Part shown: positions 24,094 through 32,500 of the stretch, in pieces
Layout of the letters: every line of letters starts with the position of its first letter
How positions within the stretch are numbered: position 1 is the first letter of the stretch
Source of the DNA: Clostridium uliginosum
Lineage (GTDB): Bacteria > Bacillota > Clostridia > Clostridiales > Clostridiaceae
Reading direction: 5' to 3'
Length of the DNA: 56,021 nucleotides
NCBI RefSeq assembly: GCF_900112485.1
Contig: NZ_FOMG01000027.1
Span: 1 to 56,021, forward strand
Made by a program: the position numbers and the translations under genes
Notes under the pieces: model-generated
What the model was told of the DNA's origin: nothing
The model's database searches: none
Seen by the model: the letters and a program-made list of their open reading frames with translations, nothing else

Positions 24094-24171
24094 TTACATA
24101 ACTTTAAGTGCAATTAAGCATAAAGTCACTATTACTATATACAAGATATAATCTTTTAAATTACCCTTCAT
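24094..24171 (-). CDS. Small single-helix membrane peptide, 25 aa
   Basis: ATG at 24171 lies 8 bases after AAAAGGAG. The product has a basic, polar head (MKGNLKDY), one hydrophobic helix (ILYIVIVTLCLIAL) and ends KVM. A terminator hairpin follows. It is similar in design to the 23021 peptide and alignable to the decayed copy at 23357. Possibly a membrane-active toxin, small regulator or signalling peptide; no evidence decides. Confidence 0.55.
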   Translation of the reverse strand: MKGNLKDYILYIVIVTLCLIALKVM

Positions 24172-24334
24172 TAAAACTTCTCCTTTTCTTTAAGTATGTA
24201 ATAAGTACCTTAAGAATTTTCAAATTTATGATTTAAAAACCTCCTTTTTACGAGTATACTAAACAATAAAGGCTAAATCAAATGTAATTTTCACCATATA
24301 TTAGGAACTTTTGATTTATAATTTATTGAATAAC

Positions 24335-24385
24335 AACCATTACCCCAGAGGTCCTAATTGGGGAAGTTTTACGTGCAAAATTTGA
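24335..24385 (+). repeat. Repeat family R4, copy 2
   Basis: ACCATTACCCCAGAGGTCCT continues into AATTGGGGAAGTTTTACGTG and CAAAATTTGAT. The left half of the hairpin is lost. Same orientation as all other copies; about 190 bases before the AraC-GyrI gene. Confidence 0.65.
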
Positions 24386-24493
24386 TGAGAAATAAATTCA
24401 TCAAGCTAATTTTCTCATAGGTTATTTAACCATTAGCTCATAATTAATTGGTATATGTTGAACATTATGTAAGTTTCATATACACTATAAATA

Positions 24494-24531
24494 ATACCTC
24501 TCATATTTGTGCTCCAAAATGAGAGGTATTT
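24494..24531 (+). terminator. Hairpin in the leader of the second AraC-GyrI gene
   Basis: AATACCTCTCAT and ATGAGAGGTATT pair, and an outer ACTATAAAT/ATTTATTATAGT pair extends the stem; TTTTAACTTT follows. It lies 40-80 bases before the start codon, so it may attenuate that gene or end an upstream transcript. Confidence 0.5.
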
Positions 24532-24572
24532 TAACTTTAAATTTATTATAGTTGTTATAAGGAGATAATGAG

Positions 24573-25427
24573 ATGGAATGGTATGAAAATTTAAATGAAG
24601 CATTAAAATATATTGAAGAAAACCTTGATGGTGAAATTGAATATGAAAAGGCAGCACAAATTGCCTGCTGCTCTACATTTCATTTTCAAAGGATGTTCTC
24701 ATACTTAGCTGGGACGCCCCTTTCTGAATATATAAGACATAGAAGATTAACTAGAGCTGCTTTTGATTTACAAAGTGGTTATAAAGTTATAGATGTGGCC
24801 TTGCGTTATGGTTATGAGTCACCTACCGCCTTTAATCGAGCTTTTCAAAATATACATAAGGTATCGCCCTCAGTTGCACAAAAGGAGGGAACTTCATTAA
24901 AAGCCTATCCACCTATTAGCTTCAAAATAACAATAAAAGGAGCATCAGAAATGGATTATCGTATTGTAAAAAAAGACGCATTTAGAATTGTGGGGATCAA
25001 AGGTCTAATTGGAAAAAATGTTGAGGAAAGTTTTAAAATAGTACCTCAGCTTTGGAATCAGGCCACGCAGGAGGGTAAAATCCCTCAAATTGTATCTCTT
25101 ATGAATAATGAACCTATGGGACTTTTAGGGGTTAGTGCCTGCATGGATGATTTAGATCAATGGGAATATTATATTGCAGCAGCATCAGACAAACAAATCC
25201 CTGATGGTATGACTGAGTATATTGTACCTGCTTCTACTTGGGCTGTTTTTTCTGGACAAGGTTCTATGCCAGATTCAATTCAAGAACTGGAAAAAAGAAC
25301 TGTTACAGAGTGGCTGCCAACCTCTGGCTATGAATATGCCAATGCACCAGATATTGAGGTATATTTAGATGCTAATCCTGCTGATTGTAAATTTGAAGTG
25401 TGGCTTCCAATTACAAAAAAGCAATAA
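24573..25427 (+). CDS. AraC-family regulator with GyrI-like ligand domain (paralogue 2)
   Basis: The 284-aa protein has AraC helix-turn-helix motifs (AAQIACCSTFHFQRMFSYL, VIDVALRYGYESPTAFNRAF) in residues about 8-100. A GyrI-like domain from about 128 (DYRIVKKDAFRIVGIKGLI) ends KFEVWLPITKK. It is collinear with the gene at 17574 and clearly homologous (shared MEW start, IEENL, KAYPP/KSFAP joint). AAGGAG lies 9 bases upstream of the ATG. It is flanked by R4 copies 2 and 3 in direct orientation. Confidence 0.85.
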   Translation: MEWYENLNEALKYIEENLDGEIEYEKAAQIACCSTFHFQRMFSYLAGTPLSEYIRHRRLTRAAFDLQSGYKVIDVALRYGYESPTAFNRAFQNIHKVSPSVAQKEGTSLKAYPPISFKITIKGASEMDYRIVKKDAFRIVGIKGLIGKNVEESFKIVPQLWNQATQEGKIPQIVSLMNNEPMGLLGVSACMDDLDQWEYYIAAASDKQIPDGMTEYIVPASTWAVFSGQGSMPDSIQELEKRTVTEWLPTSGYEYANAPDIEVYLDANPADCKFEVWLPITKKQ

Positions 25428-25450
25428 CTTATCAATAAATTTAAAATAAA

Positions 25451-25486
25451 AAACACAGCACTAAGCATATATTTAGTGTTGTGTTT
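25451..25486 (+). terminator. Terminator of the second AraC-GyrI gene
   Basis: AAACACAGCACTAA pairs with TTAGTGTTGTGTTT, followed by ATTG. It lies 23 bases after the stop codon. Confidence 0.65.
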
Positions 25487-25567
25487 ATTGCATAAATTGC
25501 ACAAGTGGTTATGACCATTTGTTATTTTCTATCAAGTAAACATGAAAATTTGTCAACTGAACTTTAG

Positions 25568-25620
25568 CAAGTCGTTCGTAAACTCCAGACCATTATCCCA
25601 GAGGTCCTAATTTTTAGGAA
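25568..25620 (+). repeat. Repeat family R4, copy 3
   Basis: CAAGTCGTTCGTAAACTCCA continues into GACCATTATCCCAGAGGTCC and TAATTT. The right arm is missing after that. It marks the left boundary region of the GC-rich operon. Confidence 0.65.
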
Positions 25621-25820
25621 TAATTTTTTTTCTATAAAAATTATTAAATGTATAAAATAAAATTTACTATTCCGTGCCAATAGTAACTGAAAAATATATC
25701 TTCTTCAAAAGTTATTAGAAATTACTATATAAAATTGAACTATCTTTAATAAAAGTCTTTTCTTAAAATTATTTTTACTTGTTGCTGACCTTTAACACCG
25801 CCTAACATCTTTAGCCTGTG

Positions 25821-25860
25821 CGGGAGCGTGAACTACTTTCCACGCTCCCGTATTTTTTTG
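25821..25860 (+). terminator. GC-rich terminator at the left edge of the foreign operon
   Basis: CGGGAGCGTG and CACGCTCCCG form a perfect 10-bp stem followed by TATTTTTTTG. Its GC content is unlike the host spacers and marks entry into the GC-rich segment. It precedes the operon, so it belongs to a gene now lost or insulates the operon. Confidence 0.75.
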
Positions 25861-25924
25861 TTTTATACTTCAGCTTGTATATTTCCGTCAAAAGAAATAC
25901 CATAGAGCTATGGAGGTGTTATGC

Positions 25925-26119
25925 GTGGATTATATAACGACAAAAGAAGCAGCGAAAAATTGGGGAATCACAGACAGAATGGTAGTGTACCATTGCTCTG
26001 CCGGGCGGATTAAGGGAGCTAAAAAAATGGGAAATACATGGCTTGTTCCGGTTGACGCTGAAAAACCGGCTGACGGACGATATAGGAGCAGTAACGTAAA
26101 GGATGGTGAAAATAAATGA
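25925..26119 (+). CDS. Small helix-turn-helix DNA-binding protein
   Basis: The 64-aa protein of the helix-turn-helix/excisionase-like group: DYITTKEAAKNWGITDRMV, then GRIKGAKKMGNTWLVPVDAE and KPADGR. GTG at 25925 follows GGAGGTG by 6 bases and fits the family N-terminus. The stop codon overlaps the response-regulator start (ATGA). Such proteins are frequently the first gene of Lachnospiraceae-type two-component/ABC operons. It may bind the operon promoter. Confidence 0.7.
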   Translation: MDYITTKEAAKNWGITDRMVVYHCSAGRIKGAKKMGNTWLVPVDAEKPADGRYRSSNVKDGENK

Positions 26120-26802
26120 AAAAGATATTTTTGGTTGAGGACGATAAGGCAATCGCTAAAAACCTTATACTTTTGCTCCGCTCGGAGGGATTTACAGTAA
26201 CTCACACCCCTACGCGGAGTGAAGCCCTTGCCGCACTTGCCGGGAATAAATTTGACTTGGCGCTTATAGATATTTCTTTGCCTGACGGAAATGGCTTTAC
26301 GGTTTGCACGGAAATCAAAGGAACGCAAGATATTCCCGTCATCTTTTTGACAGCTTCCGGCGATGAAGCAAGTGTTGTTACCGGGCTGAACATGGGCGCG
26401 GACGACTATATCACCAAGCCTTTTCGTCCGCGTGAACTGATCGCACGAATCAGAACCGCCCTGCGAAAAAGCGGACGTTCTTCATCGGCTTTTGAAATCT
26501 GCGGGCTTCATGTCGATATGGCAAGCGGCGTCGTGAAAAAGGACGGCAGCGAGGTTTTTCTTTCAGCCTTAGAATACCGCTTGTTGTTGGTGTTTATTAA
26601 CAACCCAAAAAGTATTATCACGAGGGGCAGGCTGCTTGACGAATTGTGGGACGCGGCGGGCGAGTTTGTTAATGACAATACATTGACCGTGTACATCAAA
26701 CGCTTGCGAGAGAAGATAGAGAACGACCCAGCAAGCCCGCAAATAATTCTGACCGTTCGCGGGACGGGGTATAGATTGGGGGGCGAGTATGCTTCGGAAT
26801 AG
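26116..26802 (+). CDS. OmpR/PhoB-family response regulator
   Basis: The 228-aa protein has a receiver domain with acidic pocket E8-D9-D10, phospho-acceptor D52 (LIDISLPDGNG) and lysine in DYITKPF. A C-terminal winged helix follows (LLDELWDAAGEFVNDNTLTV, then RGTGYRLGG). It overlaps the kinase gene by 14 bases. Codon use is GC-rich (many GCC, CGC, GAC codons), unlike the AT-rich neighbours outside 25.8-31.2 kb. It likely drives the downstream ABC genes. Confidence 0.9.
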   Translation: MKKIFLVEDDKAIAKNLILLLRSEGFTVTHTPTRSEALAALAGNKFDLALIDISLPDGNGFTVCTEIKGTQDIPVIFLTASGDEASVVTGLNMGADDYITKPFRPRELIARIRTALRKSGRSSSAFEICGLHVDMASGVVKKDGSEVFLSALEYRLLLVFINNPKSIITRGRLLDELWDAAGEFVNDNTLTVYIKRLREKIENDPASPQIILTVRGTGYRLGGEYASE

Positions 26803-27778
26803 AGAGTTTCGGCAGTTTGCCATTTTGTTCTCCTTAATAGCTGCTGCCACTGTAACGCTGGGATTTGCAATAAATACGGCGGCTGGAATCCTTGCCATTG
26901 CTTCTGCCGCCGCCTTTGGAACAGCGTTTTTTGCGTTTACCAAAGCCCGATATAAAAGCATTGCACAGATTTCAGATCAAATCGATCTTGTGCTTCATAA
27001 CGCTGACCATCTGTATATTGGTGAATCGGACGAGGGCGAACTTTCCATTCTGCAAAGCGAGATAACAAAAATGACGCTGCGTATTAGGGAGCAAAACGAC
27101 GCACTAAAAAAAGAAAAAGAACATCTTGCCGATTCGCTGGCTGACATAGCCCACCAACTCCGCACCCCTCTCACATCCGTAAACCTTATTCTATCATTGT
27201 TAGAGAATAACCCTGACGAAAATGAACGGAAAGCATTGATATGGGAAACAAAGGAATTGTTTGTACAGATGGATTGGCTGCTTACTTCCCTATTGAAATT
27301 ATCCCGCCTAGACGCGGGCATTGTGGTTTTCCAAGGCGAGCAGATAGATGTGAACACTTTGATAAGCGCTGCGCTTCACCAGTTTTTGATTCCAATGGAG
27401 CTGCACGATATTGTTTTGCAAATAGACGTGCCGAAAGGGATAATCATTCAGGGCGATTCTGGTTGGCTTTCGGAAGCAATTCAAAACATCCTCAAAAATT
27501 GCATGGAAAGCGCAGGCGATAACGGGAAGATTGAGATTGTCTGCACGGACAACCCACTGTTTACTGAGATTGCCATCCACGACAACGGCGCGGGTTTTGA
27601 AAAAGAAGATTTACCATGCCTGTTTGATAGGTTCTATCGTGGGAAAAACGCAGGTGCGACAGGATATGGGATAGGACTTGCTCTTTGCAAGATGATTATA
27701 ACACGGCAGGGAGGGACGATTACCGCCAAAAATTACCCGCAGGGCGGCGCGATATTTTCCATTCGTTTCCCAAAGTGA
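26789..27778 (+). CDS. Sensor histidine kinase
   Basis: The 329-aa membrane kinase has two N-terminal helices (about 10-30 and 33-50) with almost no extracellular loop, an intramembrane-sensing design. A linker coil follows, then DHp H-box ADIAHQLRTPLTS with H122 and an HATPase domain (ILKNCMESA N-box, HDNGAGF, GYGIGLALCK). The lack of an external sensor domain suggests sensing through the partner ABC transporter, as in Bce-type systems. Overlaps the response regulator gene. Confidence 0.9.
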   Translation: MLRNREFRQFAILFSLIAAATVTLGFAINTAAGILAIASAAAFGTAFFAFTKARYKSIAQISDQIDLVLHNADHLYIGESDEGELSILQSEITKMTLRIREQNDALKKEKEHLADSLADIAHQLRTPLTSVNLILSLLENNPDENERKALIWETKELFVQMDWLLTSLLKLSRLDAGIVVFQGEQIDVNTLISAALHQFLIPMELHDIVLQIDVPKGIIIQGDSGWLSEAIQNILKNCMESAGDNGKIEIVCTDNPLFTEIAIHDNGAGFEKEDLPCLFDRFYRGKNAGATGYGIGLALCKMIITRQGGTITAKNYPQGGAIFSIRFPK

Positions 27779-27779
27779 C

Positions 27780-27845
27780 GAATCTCTCACCTGAAAGTCA
27801 CAGAGATGTAAGTTGAAGGTGCTATTATATGGGTAAACCATGAGA
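27780..27845 (+). promoter_or_regulatory. Spacer promoter of the ABC genes, candidate response-regulator target
   Basis: Between kinase and ABC genes there are spaced similar words (TGAAAGTCACAG, AGATGTAAG, GTTGAAGG) and a -10-like TATTAT (about 27823). The arrangement of direct repeats before a promoter is typical for OmpR-type activation. Confidence 0.35.
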
Positions 27846-27860
27846 AAGGAGACTCACATA

Positions 27861-28550
27861 ATGGAATTTTTAAAAGTTGAAAATTTATGCAAGGTCTACG
27901 GCAAGGGCGAAAACCAAGTTACCGCGCTTGACCATGTTTCACTTACAATTGAAAAGGGGGAGTTTACCGCAATCATCGGTTCCTCCGGCTCCGGCAAATC
28001 CACATTGCTTCACAGCATCGGTGGTGTGGACGTGCCGACAAGCGGAAAGGTGTATTTGGACGGGCAGGATGTATATGCCCAAAGCAATGAAAAACTCGCC
28101 ATCTTCCGCAGGAGGCAGGTTGGGCTGATTTACCAGTTTCACAACCTCATTCCCACTCTGAATGTGGTGGAAAACATCACCTTGCCTATACTGATGGATA
28201 AACGGAAGGTCAACAAGGAGAGGCTGAATGACTTGTTAGACCTGCTTGGCTTAAAAGAACGAAAAACACATTTGCCAAATCAGCTTTCGGGCGGCCAGCA
28301 GCAACGTGTTGCAATCGGCCGTGCATTGATGAACGCACCAGCGGTCATGCTCGCCGACGAACCCACCGGCAGTTTGGACAGACGCAATGGACATGAGATT
28401 ATCCAGCTACTGAAAGAAAGTCATAACAAATATCACCAGACTCTTATTATCGTTACACATGACGAAAACATCGCCCTGCAGGCAGACCGCATTATCTGCA
28501 TATCAGACGGCAAAGTAGTACGGGATGAGAGACAGGTGACACGGTCATGA
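27861..28550 (+). CDS. ABC transporter ATP-binding protein (MacB/LolD type)
   Basis: The 229-aa protein has Walker [11 protein letters not shown]-loop YQFHNL, signature [15 protein letters not shown], Walker [12 protein letters not shown] and H-loop VTHDE, all intact. Start 27861 is set by AAAGGAG 10 bases upstream. The stop overlaps the permease start (ATGA). It energises the large FtsX-type permease encoded next. The family exports or removes antimicrobial peptides or acts in lipoprotein or envelope processes. Confidence 0.9.
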   Translation: MEFLKVENLCKVYGKGENQVTALDHVSLTIEKGEFTAIIGSSGSGKSTLLHSIGGVDVPTSGKVYLDGQDVYAQSNEKLAIFRRRQVGLIYQFHNLIPTLNVVENITLPILMDKRKVNKERLNDLLDLLGLKERKTHLPNQLSGGQQQRVAIGRALMNAPAVMLADEPTGSLDRRNGHEIIQLLKESHNKYHQTLIIVTHDENIALQADRIICISDGKVVRDERQVTRS

Positions 28551-31141
28551 ACATTTTTAACAAAGTTGCCTTGCAAGGAATGAAAAAGAGTCGCACACGA
28601 ACGCTTGTAACGATTATCGGAGTTATCCTGTCTGCCGCCATGATTACGGCAGTCGCTACCTTTGGCACTTCCCTGTTAAATTTTCTAGTAAACGGTGCGA
28701 CCCAGAAATACGGTGGTTGGCACGTTGAGTTTTTGGATGTTGATTCCTCTTTTATGCAGGAACGAACCCACGACAATGGAGTTTCAAACACCGCAGCGTT
28801 TGAAAATATCGGCTATGCAACGCTTGACGGCGTGAAAAGCCCTGAAAAGCCTTATTCTTTTATTGCCGGATTCAGCAAGGAAGCCTTTGATACCTTGCCA
28901 ATAACTCTGATTTCAGGCAGACTGCCAGAAAACAGCAGGGAGATTCTTGTCCCATCCCACGTCGCGGCCAAAGGCGGCGTTAGATTCAAGGTGGGCGACA
29001 CGCTTTCACTTGCTGTTGGAAACCGCATGGACGGAAACAAAAATCTCGGTCAACACGACCCTTACATTTCCGGAGGAGAGCCTGGGAATGTCAAAGAAAC
29101 TCTTGTGCCAAAAGCCGAGAGAACCTACACGGTTGTCGGTATCTGCGAAAGACCTGGTTTTGAGGAACATTCCGCACCGGGATACACCTTGATAACGAAG
29201 GCAGATACTCAAGACAAAGCGGACAGTTTCAGCATATTTGTCACGCTTAAAAACCCGCACGGAGTTCAGACTTACGCAAGCAACACAGCTGGAAGCCAAG
29301 CTTACGTCTTTAACGATAATGTGTTGCGCTTCATGGGTGTTTCGGACAATAAACTGTTCAACGCGTTTCTGTACACGGTTGGCGGAATTTTGGTTGCCAT
29401 AATAATGGTAGGCTCGATTTTTCTGATTTATAACTCGTTCAACATCTCGCTGAACGAACGCACACGCCAATTTGGGATTCTCTCGTCAGTGGGCGCCACA
29501 ACAAAGCAACTGCGAAATTCGGTGCTGTTTGAGGGACTTTGCATCGGCGCAATCGGCATACCCATTGGCGTCATGGTCGGCATAGGAAGTATCTGGCTTG
29601 TAATTCCTATTGTTACAGAGAATTTCGGGAACATTATCCCAAGCACCGTGCCTTTAACTTTATCTGTGTCTATCCCCACAATTGTCGCGGCAGCTGTGAT
29701 CAGTTTGGTTACCATTTTGATTTCAGCCTATATCCCGGCCAGGAAAGCCGCAAAGACTCCCGTGATGGAGAGTATTCGCCAGACCAACGAGGTCAAAACC
29801 GAATCGAAAGCTGTGAAAACATCAAAACTTGCACAGCATATTTACGGTTTGGAGGGAACTCTTGCACTAAAGAATTTTAAGAGAAACAAAAAACGCTATC
29901 GCAGCATTGTTCTATCCCTTGTTTTAAGTATTGTACTGTTTGTATCGGGAAGTGCTTTTGGAACAACTTTAAAACGGCTTGCAGAACGATCAATAATGGA
30001 CTTTGACTATGACATCGTATTTACCACTCAGGACATGAACGACAGCGAAATGTTCCCGCTTTACAACAAACTAAAAACCGCAAACGGGGTTTACGAAAGC
30101 TCGTACCAAGCGATTTTCGCGTATTCATGCGCAGTTAAGGCAAGCGATTTTTCAGACCGTTACCAGGAATACGCGGGTTATACTGCACCGGACGAAACGG
30201 TTAATCTTCCAATGGACATCCAGTTTATTGAGGATAGCGAATATCTGCGTTTTATCAAAAAATTGGACTTGTCCGAAGAAGAATATACGGGGAAAGACGC
30301 GAAAATGATTGCCGTTGCCAAAAAGCCGGTTGCCAAGAAAGACGGGCCGAGCGAACTGTTTGATATGTTTGCCAGTCCTTCCATGACTTTCAGTGTCGCT
30401 CCCCAAATAAATGACAAGCCGAAGATGGAACAGGGGCAAAGCATAAACATTACGTTTGTCGATACGTACCCGGTGGACCCCCTTAAGACCCTAAAGCAAT
30501 CTTCCGAGAAGAATCCATACGTTTTTATGGTGGTGGCCCCATATTCGCTCAAAGAGAAGTTTGAAACACCGGATACCCATGCGGATATAGGCCTGAGCTT
30601 TCTGTCAAAAAAGCCTTCGCAATCGGTGGCTAAAATGGAAACGATGATTCAGGACGCAGGAATTACGTCTGCGTATACCCTACAAAATGTGTACACGATG
30701 GTTGAACAATATCGCAGTCTAACATTTGTTATTGATGTTTTTACCTATGTTTTTGTCATCATGATTTCGCTTATTGCGGTTGCTAATGTGTTCAACACCA
30801 TTTCCACGAATATCAGGCTACGCAGGCGGGAGCTTGCCATGCTCCGCTCTGTGGGGATGTCCGACCGCGATTTCCAAAAGATGATGAATTTCGAGTGTGT
30901 CTTTTATGGCATGAGGACGTTGCTATTTGGGATTCCAATAGCGACAATCTCTTCGTGGCTGATTTATAAAGGGTTGGTGACCATAGAAAGGATGGACAAC
31001 TTCGATTTTGTATTCCCGTGGTCAAGTATGACAATCAGCGTGTTCAGCGTGCTCTTTATCGTGTTCATCACAATGCTGTATGCCACTCGCAAGATAAAAA
31101 AAGAAAATATCATTGACGCGCTTCGGGATGACATGACTTGA
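28547..31141 (+). CDS. Large FtsX-domain ABC permease
   Basis: The 864-aa protein has an N-terminal helix (about 18-45), a large extracellular part and a first FtsX core around residues 270-410 (GGILVAIIMVGSIFLIYNSF, FGILSSVGATTKQL). A second transmembrane start lies near 455-475 and a C-terminal FtsX core near 730-850 (RRRELAMLRSVGMSDRDF). This MacB/YknZ-like double layout works as mechanotransmission rather than classical import. With the kinase and response regulator it forms a self-regulated antimicrobial-peptide or envelope-stress module. GC-rich, foreign origin likely. Confidence 0.85.
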   Translation: MNIFNKVALQGMKKSRTRTLVTIIGVILSAAMITAVATFGTSLLNFLVNGATQKYGGWHVEFLDVDSSFMQERTHDNGVSNTAAFENIGYATLDGVKSPEKPYSFIAGFSKEAFDTLPITLISGRLPENSREILVPSHVAAKGGVRFKVGDTLSLAVGNRMDGNKNLGQHDPYISGGEPGNVKETLVPKAERTYTVVGICERPGFEEHSAPGYTLITKADTQDKADSFSIFVTLKNPHGVQTYASNTAGSQAYVFNDNVLRFMGVSDNKLFNAFLYTVGGILVAIIMVGSIFLIYNSFNISLNERTRQFGILSSVGATTKQLRNSVLFEGLCIGAIGIPIGVMVGIGSIWLVIPIVTENFGNIIPSTVPLTLSVSIPTIVAAAVISLVTILISAYIPARKAAKTPVMESIRQTNEVKTESKAVKTSKLAQHIYGLEGTLALKNFKRNKKRYRSIVLSLVLSIVLFVSGSAFGTTLKRLAERSIMDFDYDIVFTTQDMNDSEMFPLYNKLKTANGVYESSYQAIFAYSCAVKASDFSDRYQEYAGYTAPDETVNLPMDIQFIEDSEYLRFIKKLDLSEEEYTGKDAKMIAVAKKPVAKKDGPSELFDMFASPSMTFSVAPQINDKPKMEQGQSINITFVDTYPVDPLKTLKQSSEKNPYVFMVVAPYSLKEKFETPDTHADIGLSFLSKKPSQSVAKMETMIQDAGITSAYTLQNVYTMVEQYRSLTFVIDVFTYVFVIMISLIAVANVFNTISTNIRLRRRELAMLRSVGMSDRDFQKMMNFECVFYGMRTLLFGIPIATISSWLIYKGLVTIERMDNFDFVFPWSSMTISVFSVLFIVFITMLYATRKIKKENIIDALRDDMT

Positions 31142-31272
31142 TTCAAAATCTATATTAACTTGATAGAAAATCAAAAAACATTTGCATGATTCACAATCGT
31201 CCTATAGAACTTAAATCGCTAAAAGCGACGGCTTGGTTTGGTGATTAAATAAAAGTTTATATGGAAAAAATA

Positions 31273-31307
31273 AGAAGTGAAGTTCTTTCTCAAGGAACTT
31301 CACTTCT
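31273..31307 (+). terminator. Terminator after the GC-rich operon
   Basis: AGAAGTGAAGTTC pairs with GAACTTCACTTCT, then CACATTTT. It lies 130 bases beyond the permease stop codon, where composition returns to AT-rich. Confidence 0.65.
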
Positions 31308-31341
31308 CACATTTTACACACCTTTTAAAAGGAGTGATAAA

Positions 31342-31503
31342 ATGTATCAAAAAATACAAAAAATGATTAAAGATCTAGAATTACGTGGTCGTAGTAATGA
31401 CACGATTAAAAACCGTGTGTATAAACTCCAGCCCATTACCCCAGAGGTCCTAATTTCGGAAGTTTTAATTACAAAATTTTATATTGTAAGTTATGGCGAT
31501 TAA
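31342..31503 (+). pseudogene. Tyrosine-recombinase N-terminal stub fused to an R4 repeat
   Basis: ATG at 31342 follows GGAGTG. The first 27 codons (MYQKIQKMIKDLELRGRS, then NDTIKNRV) read like the core-binding N-terminus of XerC/D-type integrases. Immediately afterwards the frame runs into R4 copy 4 and continues nonsensically to TGA-less sequence ending at TAA (31501-31503). The catalytic domain is absent. The junction shows that R4 lies at a break point of a former recombinase gene. Confidence 0.6.
31416..31480 (+). repeat. Repeat family R4, copy 4
   Basis: GTGTATAAACTCCAGCCCAT continues into TACCCCAGAGGTCCTAATTT and CGGAAGTTTTAATTACAAAA. The left flank (AAGTCGTTC) is replaced by recombinase coding sequence. 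It marks the right side of the GC-rich operon. Confidence 0.7.
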
Positions 31504-31585
31504 CAATCACTAGAAAATCGAAATGCTTTTTCATCACAGTAAAAAATATTATGTAAATGTATTAGCCTTTATTAAACACCTATTA

Positions 31586-32377
31586 TTATAATGTAACCTT
31601 TTGATTATTTTTTGAGTTTCCTGCATAATCAAATAATGGAGATGCTAACTCAAATTCAAAAGACTCTCGACTGATTCTTCCAACAACCTCATTGCTATCA
31701 TATAATTGAAGTAAAAAATTAGCCATTTGTTTACTAGTATGATAATTTCCAAAAGACTTATCATAATCGTACTTATCTATATTATTAGCTACATTTCCAA
31801 AATTTGTTTTTGTAGCCGCAGGTGCTAATACTTTTGCTTGTAGCTTAGAATTAGATTCTTGCAATTCCCTTGCTAATCCCTCAGTAAATGTACTTACAAA
31901 AAATTTACTTGCACAATACGTAATAGCAGATGGCACAATAGTATAGCCACCAGCAGATGAAATATTTATAAGCTTTGAACCCTCAATATTTTGATAATCA
32001 TGTACAAACAGGGAAGATAGAATCACCAACGCTTCTACATTTAATCGAAGCATAGTTTCTATCTTTTCTAAATTTTGATGTGCTACTCTCTCATAATTAC
32101 CAAAACCTGCATTATTTATCCACGTTTCAATCTCATATGGCTTTAGCTCTTGATACAACTGATGGACATTTGACATAATAGATAAATCAACAACTTTAAT
32201 TATGACATCTAATGATGTATTATCATGTAAAATCTCCACTTTTAATTTTTCTAGATTTTCTTTACTACGAGCAACAATAACTAAATTTTTACCTCGTTTT
32301 GCAAATGCCTTTGCAGTTTCATATCCTATACCAGAACTTGCCCCTGTAATAACTGTATATTTATCATTTCTGTTCAT
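31586..32377 (-). CDS. Short-chain dehydrogenase/reductase
   Basis: The 263-aa cytoplasmic SDR has cofactor motif TGASSGIG (about 9-16), NNAGFGNYE, active-site Ser in ISSAGGYTIV and the YCASK catalytic Tyr-Lys. The arginine after the second strand (VARSKEN) favours NADP. Start 32377 is chosen because GGGAGTG lies 7 bases upstream. It is divergent from a MerR-type regulator with a MerR-style promoter in between. Likely reduces a small aldehyde or ketone; substrate unknown. Confidence 0.85.
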   Translation of the reverse strand: MNRNDKYTVITGASSGIGYETAKAFAKRGKNLVIVARSKENLEKLKVEILHDNTSLDVIIKVVDLSIMSNVHQLYQELKPYEIETWINNAGFGNYERVAHQNLEKIETMLRLNVEALVILSSLFVHDYQNIEGSKLINISSAGGYTIVPSAITYCASKFFVSTFTEGLARELQESNSKLQAKVLAPAATKTNFGNVANNIDKYDYDKSFGNYHTSKQMANFLLQLYDSNEVVGRISRESFEFELASPLFDYAGNSKNNQKVTL

Positions 32378-32399
32378 TTGAACCACTCCCTTTTTTATG

Positions 32400-32492
32400 T
32401 TAGGCACATGAAAGAAAATAACAAGTCAAAGATGCGATGTATATTTTGTGTTAGACAAGCTGACTTCCTTGTTATTTTTTTGAATGTGCGTT
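32400..32492. mobile_element. Complete R1 MITE-like element, 93 bp
   Basis: TAGGCACATGAAAGAAAATA plus ACAAGTC at the left and the inverse (TTGTTATTTTTTTGAATGTG, then CGTTA) at the right, with the core GATGCGATGTATATTTTGTG. It sits between the MerR-type promoter (32501-32531) and the SDR start codon, so it is transcribed as part of the SDR leader and would fold into a hairpin there. Confidence 0.65.
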
Positions 32493-32500
32493 ATATTGGA

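Noticed and set aside
25919..27841. Several long antisense and shifted frames in the GC-rich operon
   Set aside because: High GC leaves spurious open frames; the sense genes have complete motifs, coupled overlaps and ribosome sites.
26116..31141. Naming the GC-rich operon BceRSAB or VanRS
   Set aside because: The permease is longer (864 aa, two FtsX cores) than BceB and no van genes are present; function is left open.
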